Assembly (NCBI RefSeq): GCF_000234665.1
Contig: NC_018315.1
Span: 392,047 to 454,546 of the forward strand
Length of the DNA stretch: 62,500 bases
Origin: Leishmania mexicana MHOM/GT/2001/U1103
Lineage: Eukaryota; Euglenozoa; Kinetoplastea; Trypanosomatida; Trypanosomatidae
Reading direction: 5' to 3'
Shown: piece by piece, positions 54,888-62,500 of the stretch
How positions within the stretch are numbered: the stretch's first letter is position 1
How the letters are laid out: every line of letters starts with the position of its first letter
The notes under the pieces: model-generated
Database searches by the model: none
What the model was told of the DNA's origin: nothing
The model's input: the letters and a program-made list of their open reading frames with translations, nothing else
Translations under genes and position numbers: made by a program

Positions 54888-55331
54888 ATGTCGCACTCTG
54901 CCGATCTCCAGTGGATCCTGGTCCGCCAGAACAGCCGCTTCCTGCAGAAGCGCGGCGGCATCCGCATGAGCAACGACCCGTTCAACAGCAACGGCAACTG
55001 GACGAAGCGCCACTGCGGTTTCCTGAACGAGAAGGCTGCTGTTGTGAAGCCGGCGAAGGATGGTGCGATCTGCGTGACGGTGAAGGACGGCAGCAGCAAC
55101 AACAAGCCGAGGCAGGCGTACAGGAAGACCGTGCACGCTGCTGGCGTGAGGGCGTCGGACGTGAGCCGTGCCGTGGCTGCTGTGCGCCCGGACCTCGCGG
55201 ACGTGTCGTTCCGCCGCGCGCGCCGCATGGCCTGCATTGCGAGCCGCACGGCGAAGGTTGCTGCTGCGCGCAAGGCCCGCTCCGCGAAGATCACGTTCTC
55301 GCGCAAGTCCGTGCGCGCGAAGCGCAATTAG
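54888..55331 (+). CDS. RPL28: 60S ribosomal protein L28 (eL28)
   Basis: The 147-residue basic protein is eukaryote-specific ribosomal protein eL28 of the large subunit. It starts with SADLQWILVRQNSRFLQKR, matching the family's xxLQWxxVRxxSxFLxKR. It keeps the NxxGLxxxK-type strand as HCGFLNEKAA, the RKTV segment and a Lys/Arg-rich C-terminus. Length is close to the human protein (137 residues). The ATG at 54888 is the first after the predicted splice site, and the longer open frame upstream is non-ATG. The gene follows CYP51, as I recall for Leishmania chromosome 11. Only one copy is seen in this window. Confidence 0.95.
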   Translation: MSHSADLQWILVRQNSRFLQKRGGIRMSNDPFNSNGNWTKRHCGFLNEKAAVVKPAKDGAICVTVKDGSSNNKPRQAYRKTVHAAGVRASDVSRAVAAVRPDLADVSFRRARRMACIASRTAKVAAARKARSAKITFSRKSVRAKRN

Positions 55332-56869
55332 GCTGCGCTGCGGCGACGCCTGCGCGCGGGCGTGTGCTGCTGCCGCTGCCCGACTGCGAGGCGCCAGCCG
55401 ATTCGTCTGCGTTGTTTCTCTCCTTTTTCTTCGCATTGCGCGCTTTCCTTTTGTGCTTTATCATTCCCCGCCTCTGCGAAACACGCGTCGCCTCTTCACC
55501 GCCGCGCTCGTGCACGGCATCGCCGTCGGCCGCGGGTGACGGAGACAGGCGCGACGTGAGTTGAGGCGAGGCCGAAAGAAAAAAAAATATGTACGTGGGC
55601 GCGTGGGCGCGGATACCCTCCTGCCGAGACTGCAGCGTGCGCTGCGGTCATGGCAAGGGTGGGGAGGGGGCAGCTGCGTCGAGTCCGATGGCGTCGTGCG
55701 CGTGTGTCCGAGCGGCGCCGACGCCGCGTCTCCACTTGCGTTCCTCTTGTCGGTACTCCCAAGCTCCGTCGTAGGTGCTGCGTCGTTGCGGTGCGTGATG
55801 TGATGAGGGCCGGTGTGTGGGGAGGGAGAGGAGGGGTGCCTGGGCATGTGTTGATGCACAAGCGTCTCCGTTGGTCGACCAACGCCACCTTCAGGTGACG
55901 TCTAATGGCAGTCGTTGATGCAGAGCGGAAGGGAGTCGGGTAGAAGAAGGACCACTTGCCCTGTTGTGCCATCAAGCCGACCGATGCTCCTGTTGGGTGT
56001 CCATGCACGTCACCGGCACTCTTGCACTCTCAGGCGCGGACCGTGTCGTGGATGTGTCCTTTGTGCGCCTCTCTCACTTTCTTTTCATCTCTCTTGTCTG
56101 CTCTTCTGCTCTCTCTCTGACTTGGATGCTTGCATGCTGGTCTTCACTGACGGAACCGCCGCTCGCACGACGCCTCCGTGGCGGCCTTTGGACGTCGTAT
56201 GCGAACACCCTCTAAATGGGGCGGCGTCGCACTGCCTGACCGCCGCACACACCTCTATCTTCTTGTACGACGTGTCCCGCACCTCCGCCTGACACATATA
56301 TAAATACATGTGTGCACGGCTTCTCCTGCTCGCTCATACATTCCCCTTCGCATCGGCGCAGTCCCCGTTGCAGGGTCGGCACATTGTTCTCCTCGTCTCT
56401 CCCCCTCTCTTTCTGTTGTTTGGGTCGCCTAGTAAAGTTCCCCTACCGTCTTTTCTGCGCCTTGCTTCACTTCGGTTGTTTCTGGTGGGCTCTTCGGTCA
56501 TAGCTCCTCCTCCCCCTCCTCTGTCCTGCCTCTCCCTCACTCAGTCTCTCTCTCCGTGTGTGTGTGTGCGCTGTGGCCGTTGTGGTGTCTGCTGCTGGCG
56601 TCTCGCGTGCGTTTTGCTTTGGTTCATAGGAGGCAGAGGTGATCGGCGCTGTCATCCGGTGGAGGGCGACGCAGCGGGAGATACACGGGCACTTTACATC
56701 TCTCATTTCGTTTTTCTTTCCTTCTCGTTTTGGCGCGACTGTGGCCTTTTGCGTGACAGCAAGCGTCGAGGCACTGACGGGAGTACACACACACACACAG
56801 ACACAGACACAGACATAGACCCACGCAATCACGCACAGGAGGCCGCATACCCGTTGCTGAAAGGCACTA
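55332..56869. other. 1.5-kb region between eL28 and SEC31
   Basis: No gene is seen. The first 700 bp (eL28 3'UTR) is GC-balanced, and the second half is pyrimidine-rich. A candidate splice signal for SEC31 is the T/C tract at 56698-56730 with the AG at 56758-56759, giving a 110-nt 5'UTR. Confidence 0.55.
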
Positions 56870-59800
56870 ATGCGACTGAAGAACACGGCGCTATGCTGCG
56901 CGTTCGCGTGGTCGCCGGCGGTGTTGGGCAACCCGCCTCTCCTCGCCACCGCGTCGTACAGCGGAGCCATGGACGAGAACTTCAGCAGCGACGCCTTTCT
57001 TGAGATTCGCCTCGTGGATGTAAAGGTGACAGACGAGACGGAACTGCCTGTTGTCGGACGTGTGCGGCTGCCGGATCGCGCGCATCGCGTCGACTGGTCG
57101 CCGTACGCCGGCCCGCAGGGCATCATCGGTGTCTCGTGTAGCAACGGCTGTGTATACATCTTCTCCGCTGCAGAGGTGCTCGCCGCCGGCCCGAATGGGG
57201 GCGACGAGGAGGTGAGTGATCACCCGCGCGGACTGCTGTGGATGGTGCGCGAGCACGCGGGTTCGGCCGTGCGCGGCTTCCACTTCAACCCTTCGAAGCC
57301 GCACTTTTTCGCCACCGGCGCCGACGATGGCGTTTGGCGTGTGTGGACGCTGCAGGATGGCGCCACCGGCGGCGTGTGTGCACCAACGAAGGTGTCTGTC
57401 ATCTCGAACGTGCCGAACAGCGGCGCCATTGTCCACCTCCAGTGGCACCCGAAATACGCTCACATCTTTGCCACAGCTACCGTCAACAGCGTGGTGAACG
57501 TGTGGAACCTGAAGATGGCCACCCGCGTGACAGCGCTGAACGTGTCCAAGGCATCACACGGGGCCCAGATCACCGCCATCGCGTGGAACCCGACGGCTGC
57601 GACGCAGCTGGTTGTGGGACTCGACGAGGGTCATCCAGTGTTGCAGGTGTGGGACCTTCGCACCGGGGTGGTGCCGCTGCGCGAGATGAGCGGACATACC
57701 GGGGGCATCACCGGCCTCGCTTGGAGCGAGCAGGAGTCGTCGATGGTAGCGTCATGCGGCGGTGATGGCCGCACCATGTGGTGGGACCCGAACACTGGCA
57801 AGAAACTGGGTGAGCTACAGCCAGTGGGGCAGTACCTCGTCGACGTGCAGTGGTGCCCGGTGCTGCCGGCTGTTATCGCGACGTCGTCCTTCGCGCCGCT
57901 TCTATGCGTGTCGACGGCGCAGGATGTCTCCAGCACCGGTGGCGACAAGCTCGGTGCAGTGCCCAAGTGGCTCAACAAGCCGTGCGGCGCCTCGGTCAAC
58001 ATGTCCCTCACTGTTGCCTCCCTCGCCTCTGGCACGGAGCATGACATTGTGCTGTCGAGCCTGAATTGCGTACCAATGAGCCCCCACACGACGGAGGACC
58101 GGCGCATGTTCGAGCGGCTCGCCGAGTTCCCGCGCGGGTCGCCGGAGCGGACGCAGTGGCTGCGCGACACCCATCATGAGCTCCTTGCGGCCTTCTCCAG
58201 CGCGCAGAACTCGCGCCAGCCCATCCTTGACTTCCTCAACGAGGGCGTCGCTTCCAAGAAAGGCGGCGCGGGCGCCGGCTCCGGGAGGCTGGGCGAGGAG
58301 GACGACGACCCATTCACCGCCATCTCGCACGAGAACCAGAAGAGGTACGAAGACCGCACCTCGGAGCTCATCGTGAGTGGCAAGATCGAGGAGGCCGTGG
58401 ACTTGTGCATGGACGAACATTGCTTCGACGACGCCTTTGCCATTGCCTTCCTCAGCGGTGGGGAGATGGTGCGCAAGGTGCACCAGCGCTACATCGCGCA
58501 TGTCGCCGCCGTGAACCCGCAAAAGAGGCATGTGCTCTACGCTGGCGCCATCGCCTCCGGTGATTTCCGCCCTCTCATTCAGGCGAACGTGCCGTGGAAG
58601 GAAGTGCTTTCCGCGATTGTGGCGTTCGTCGTGGGCGACGGCTTCGCCGACGCGTGCAACCTGCTCGGTGACGCGCTGCGCGATCAGCAGAACTACGAGG
58701 GCTCCTACCACTGCTACGTTTGCGCACGCAACGTGGACGCTGTGGTGGACCTCTGGCGCCTCGAGAACCGCCCCTCCCGTGAGGTTGTGCAGGATACAAT
58801 CCTGCTAGAGGAGACCACGCAGCGTGCCGCGAGCGGTGAGCACCTGGCGCACTGCATGTGCGACTACGGCGTGAAGCTGCTGACTGATGGGCATCCGAAG
58901 GAGGCGGTGCAGTACCTACAGCGTGCCGCCGGTCTCGGTGACCACACGGCCAAGGTGCTTGTCGATCGCATGAAATACCTCTTCAATATTGCTCAACCCG
59001 AGAACGGTGCACCGTACGTGCCCGCGCCGGTGTCTGACGCGCAGAGCCTGACGTGTCAAGCGTTTCTGGCCGCCGCGGAAGAGCGACGAGTGCGAGAGCT
59101 GCAGGAGCAGAAGCAGGCGCAGGCGCAGGCACAAGCGATAGCCCCGCAGCAGCAGCATCAGCAGGAGCGGCCACCGATGCCGAGCCACGGCGCTCCGCAG
59201 CCGCTGGCAATGCCGCCGCAGACGCAGTACCACGTGAACCCCATGGCGATGCCAGGGCAACCGCAGCCGCCACAGTCTGGTTACCTGCCAGCCGTTGGCT
59301 ACATGCCGCCCATGGGTGCACCAGCTGCGGCTTCGCAACCGCCACAGCAGCCTCAGCACCCACCAAGCCTTCTTCCCCACAAATTACCCGCCGGCGGACT
59401 CCCGCCACCACCGGGTGGTAGCACCCCTCTGCGGCCGCCACTGATGCCTGCTGGCGGTGCCGCACCGCCACCGCCGTCTCACGGGCCCTCTGTGTACGGC
59501 AACGCGACACCGATGACCAATAGTATGAACGGTGCTCCTGTAGCGGCGTCGCCGATTGGCCCGCACTCGCCGTCCGCCGGCGGTGCCTCGATGGGGATGA
59601 GTGCATCGAACACTAGCTCGTTGTCCCCCAACGCACTTCCGCCCAGCCGCACAAACCCGCTCCCGGCTGCACCGAACGGGGTCGTAGGCCAACCGAAGCC
59701 GCGACTTATGCCGCACCCGGTTTCTTCCTACTCATCGATGCGAACGCCGACCACTGGCACCACCCCAGCCACCACTGCACCTCCTCCGCCAGGACAGCCG

Positions 59801-60364
59801 TCGTCTTTCGGCGCCATGGCCTCCCAGGCGTCATTGCAGCCAGCGCCGTACAGCGTGACGGCCCCACCGACACAGCCGCCAGCGACACAGTCGTCACCGT
59901 ACCAAGCAGCGCCACCGCCGCAACGCTCAGATGCCGTTTACGGGGGAGGAGCGCCATCAATGATGACGCTGCAGCCCCCGCCGCCTGGCCCTCCGCGGCC
60001 CGCGACGGGCACCGCACCGCCACCGCCGCCTCAGTCATCGGCTGCCGGCGCCGAGTACCCGGCCTCCTTTCTCGCCTCCGTAAGTCCTGCCCAGTTCGCG
60101 TCCCCGCTGCACGGCCAGCTGGTGCAGCGTCTTCAGCAGATCATCCCCGCCATCGCGGACCCACGCCGGCGCACGGCAGTGGAGCAGGCGGCGGCGGAGC
60201 TGATTCGCCAGCTGCAGCACGGGATGCTGCCGGAGGAGCTCGTGCGCATGTTGGTGCACTTTTGTGCGAACGCCGGCACGCCGAGCGCGACTCAGGTGTG
60301 GGCGCAGTTGGCGCAGCGGTACGCGGGTGCCATTCAAGCCTTCGCGAACCTTTGCTATCTGTGA
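56870..60364 (+). CDS. SEC31: COPII coat outer-layer protein Sec31
   Basis: The 1164-residue protein is the Sec31 subunit of the COPII outer cage, which with Sec13 shapes ER-to-Golgi vesicles and stimulates Sar1 GTP hydrolysis. It begins MRLKNTALCCAFAWSP, followed by a WD40 beta-propeller (to about residue 330) with repeat signatures such as HFFATGADDGVWRVWTL, IFATATVNSVVNVWNL and MVASCGGDGRTMWWD. An alpha-helical ACE1-type solenoid follows (about 380-720), including NQKRYEDRTSELIVSGKIEE. A Pro/Gln/Met-rich region (about 750-1060) corresponds to the segment that contacts Sec23/Sar1 in other species. A helical C-terminal domain (about 1071-1164) matches Sec31. Length and order fit the family (about 1200-1270 residues). 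The ATG at 56870 gives the expected N-terminus. Confidence 0.95.
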   Translation: MRLKNTALCCAFAWSPAVLGNPPLLATASYSGAMDENFSSDAFLEIRLVDVKVTDETELPVVGRVRLPDRAHRVDWSPYAGPQGIIGVSCSNGCVYIFSAAEVLAAGPNGGDEEVSDHPRGLLWMVREHAGSAVRGFHFNPSKPHFFATGADDGVWRVWTLQDGATGGVCAPTKVSVISNVPNSGAIVHLQWHPKYAHIFATATVNSVVNVWNLKMATRVTALNVSKASHGAQITAIAWNPTAATQLVVGLDEGHPVLQVWDLRTGVVPLREMSGHTGGITGLAWSEQESSMVASCGGDGRTMWWDPNTGKKLGELQPVGQYLVDVQWCPVLPAVIATSSFAPLLCVSTAQDVSSTGGDKLGAVPKWLNKPCGASVNMSLTVASLASGTEHDIVLSSLNCVPMSPHTTEDRRMFERLAEFPRGSPERTQWLRDTHHELLAAFSSAQNSRQPILDFLNEGVASKKGGAGAGSGRLGEEDDDPFTAISHENQKRYEDRTSELIVSGKIEEAVDLCMDEHCFDDAFAIAFLSGGEMVRKVHQRYIAHVAAVNPQKRHVLYAGAIASGDFRPLIQANVPWKEVLSAIVAFVVGDGFADACNLLGDALRDQQNYEGSYHCYVCARNVDAVVDLWRLENRPSREVVQDTILLEETTQRAASGEHLAHCMCDYGVKLLTDGHPKEAVQYLQRAAGLGDHTAKVLVDRMKYLFNIAQPENGAPYVPAPVSDAQSLTCQAFLAAAEERRVRELQEQKQAQAQAQAIAPQQQHQQERPPMPSHGAPQPLAMPPQTQYHVNPMAMPGQPQPPQSGYLPAVGYMPPMGAPAAASQPPQQPQHPPSLLPHKLPAGGLPPPPGGSTPLRPPLMPAGGAAPPPPSHGPSVYGNATPMTNSMNGAPVAASPIGPHSPSAGGASMGMSASNTSSLSPNALPPSRTNPLPAAPNGVVGQPKPRLMPHPVSSYSSMRTPTTGTTPATTAPPPPGQPSSFGAMASQASLQPAPYSVTAPPTQPPATQSSPYQAAPPPQRSDAVYGGGAPSMMTLQPPPPGPPRPATGTAPPPPPQSSAAGAEYPASFLASVSPAQFASPLHGQLVQRLQQIIPAIADPRRRTAVEQAAAELIRQLQHGMLPEELVRMLVHFCANAGTPSATQVWAQLAQRYAGAIQAFANLCYL

Positions 60365-62500
60365 GCAGCGCGCCGGCTCGTCGTACCACGCTGCTGCCCC
60401 CCCCCCCCCCCACTCCTCCTGTTTCTGAGTTTGTAGGCGACAAGTCTGTGCCTGCCTAGTGCGGGGTCGCCGTATTTGCAGCTGTGGACGAGGAGGCTGC
60501 GTCACGTATGTGTGTGGACGTGTTCTGGAGAAGTTTGAACTCGGCCGAGGAGTCACGTGTCTGGTTGGGAGGCGGGCGGGCGAGGAAGGAGAGAGGCAAA
60601 GAACGCTCTGTGGCTGCGGAGCTCTTTCTCTGCCGTCTCCGGGGGTTTTCACACCTGCAGTCGCCTTCTCCTTGTCTGCGCTGACGGCAACCGCACAAGC
60701 TCAAACACAGACAAACCCACGCGCGTGCATCGAACCTCACGGGCGCACTTGATCGCTGCACAGCTGCTCAACATGTGGAGCGCTAATACGTTGTGCCCGA
60801 TGTGTGTGTGTGTGTGTGTGGGCTTTTGTTCTCGTTGTGACTCGGCGTGGTGGTGTGGTCTCCCTCATCTCACCGTCTCTAACACCCTCATCTTTTTTTT
60901 TCCATTTCTAGTGCTCATTTTTTCTCCACCCCCTCCGTCTGTCGCATGCGCGCCGTGTGTGCATTGCGCGTGACTGTGTGCGCATGCACGCGAGCTGCAT
61001 GAGCTGCATCGTTCATGTGCACGGAAGGCTTTTCGCTCTGTCGATCTATACATGTGTCTGTGTGTGTGTGTGTCTTTGGACTTTCATGGGTGGTGGTGGT
61101 GGTGGTGCCGCGTCAAGAGCTGTCCATTTCGTTTTTGGCGTCGTTGCGTTCTCGGTCTGTGTTTCGGTATCTCGGTGTCGCCACTGGAGCGTGAAGCTCT
61201 GTTGTCCAGCGTGCGTGGGTGCATCATGTAGTTCAGCAGAGCAAAAGAAGAAAAAGAAGAGTAACACGGACCTGCACGTCGGTGTATGTGTGTGCACGTG
61301 TGCGACACGTCTCAACACGTTGTGGAACAGATTGATGCGCACAGATGCTGTGACCAGATGACGTTTGCGTGTTGTTTTCTTCCTTTGTTTCGTCGTCCCT
61401 CGGTGGCGATTATTCTTTGCCGTTGTCGCTCTGTTTGTCGAGGTCGGCGTGCGTGTGTCTGTGTGCTCGGGGGTGTACTCGCTGCGCGGTGGATGTTGGT
61501 CTCGTATCCTGCCATCCGCCCCTGCTCCTCTTCCACCTATGTTCGCGTTTCTGTCACCGGCTGCAGCGGTGTACTGTGTGTATACATGTACGTATATGTA
61601 TACATATATGTGTGTGTATGTGTGTGTGGGTATGTGCGTGTGTCGTCATTTTGGGCGTCGTGCCCGTCACTGGCGACCCCCCCTACGCACCCACCCACGG
61701 GTGCGGTTGTTTTCAGGTGAGGCTCTGTGTACTGCGCGCGCGCACAGGCGTGTCTCCGTGTCTTGTGCCGGCGGTAGCTGTAGCAACAACAAGCAAGCGA
61801 GATAGAAAAAAACGAAACCAACACGGTAGTGGGAGGAGGGAGCGTACATCACTGAGTGACAGGCAGCAAGATGTTGTAGCAGGCGGTCATCAAGGTATCA
61901 TTCGACTGCCTTTGAGAGGGTGGAACGTATGCCGTAAAAGTAGCGAGGCAGCTGTACTTCATCGAGGCCATTTTTAGTTCTGATGTTTGGTGTGCGGGGG
62001 TGCCTATGCGTGACCTTGCACTGTTTGGAACTGTGGTCCGCCTCTCCCACGCCGCTCCTGCGTCTTGCGTTGGCGGCGTGGGCACACGTTGCGTATTGTT
62101 CTGCAGAGCGGTGAGGGGTTGCGGCGCGACTTCCTCTGCGCCACCGTCTCTGTGTCTGTGTGGCTCTTGCCCTTCCGTCGTTCCTGGATGCCTTTTTGTT
62201 TCTCTGTGCCTTTACGTATATGCATATATGTATCTATATATGTATGTATATACGTGTATATGTATGTATGCATGTGCATATGTATGTATATGTATATATG
62301 TATGTGTTCAGATCGTATCATCCACGCTTTTTTTCCACCCTTTCCTCCCTCCTCCTCTGCCGCCCCCCTCCCCCCTCACCCACTCACACATAAACGCCTT
62401 CGCTTGGATGTTTGTACTCTTTTTTTTGGTGTCTGCGCTCCGCCGTTGTTGGTGACGGACTCCACGAGCTTCTTGTCAGTGCTCCCACCCTCCCACCCCA
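60365..62500. other. Region downstream of SEC31, no gene seen
   Basis: This is 2.1 kb of UTR/intergenic sequence to the window edge. It holds a C15-type run at about 60397-60411, a GGT run near 61090-61106, and TATG/TG-type repeats at 61570-61632 and 62209-62306. Open frames are low-complexity and non-ATG. A further gene probably starts beyond the window. Confidence 0.55.
62209..62306. repeat. TA/TATG/CATG-rich microsatellite-like region
   Basis: About 98 bp of alternating purine-pyrimidine TATA, TATG and CATG units. A similar shorter stretch lies at 61570-61632. Confidence 0.8.

Overview
The window looks like a stretch of nuclear chromosome from a trypanosomatid, most likely a Leishmania or close relative. 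All recognisable genes lie on the + strand and have no visible introns. Coding regions are GC-rich with strong GC at third codon positions. They are separated by kilobases of pyrimidine-rich, microsatellite-laden DNA. Good polypyrimidine tract + AG signals for spliced-leader trans-splicing sit just upstream of several start codons. The order CYP51 then ribosomal protein L28 agrees with my recollection of Leishmania chromosome 11 (recollection, not computed). I see no strand-switch region, so the window probably lies inside one directional gene cluster transcribed left to right.

Layout: inositol-polyphosphate 5-phosphatase of the INPP5A type (822-2885); a very large low-complexity protein whose core I read as a fatty-acid/polyketide-synthase-like acyltransferase (SAT) domain with lost catalytic residues (6619-12189); a degenerate isocitrate/isopropylmalate-dehydrogenase-like protein (13320-14126); a 10-kb gene-free stretch with a 27-bp minisatellite; a two-RRM RNA-binding protein (24156-26924); Sec61 alpha (30876-32336); a 5.7-kb decayed gene with seven internal stop codons and one frameshift (35553-41298); two tandem DHHC palmitoyltransferase paralogues that share a nearly identical catalytic block (43029-44912 and 47067-48482); a SIDER-like retroposon candidate; CYP51 sterol 14-alpha-demethylase (50727-52166); ribosomal protein eL28 (54888-55331); and Sec31 (56870-60364).

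Several genes act in the endomembrane system: Sec61 translocon, Sec31 COPII coat, ER-anchored CYP51, membrane palmitoyltransferases and phosphoinositide metabolism. In trypanosomatids neighbours on a polycistron are not normally co-regulated, so this clustering should not be read as an operon. Intact coding sequence covers roughly a third of the window; the rest is UTR/intergenic sequence.

The observations most worth following are the apparently dead acyltransferase domain, the pseudogene whose stops are all explainable by single transitions, the dehydrogenase-like pseudoenzyme, the gene-conversion block between the DHHC pair, and a perfect 23-bp inverted repeat downstream of the acyltransferase-like gene. 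Domain calls were made by eye and no database search was run.
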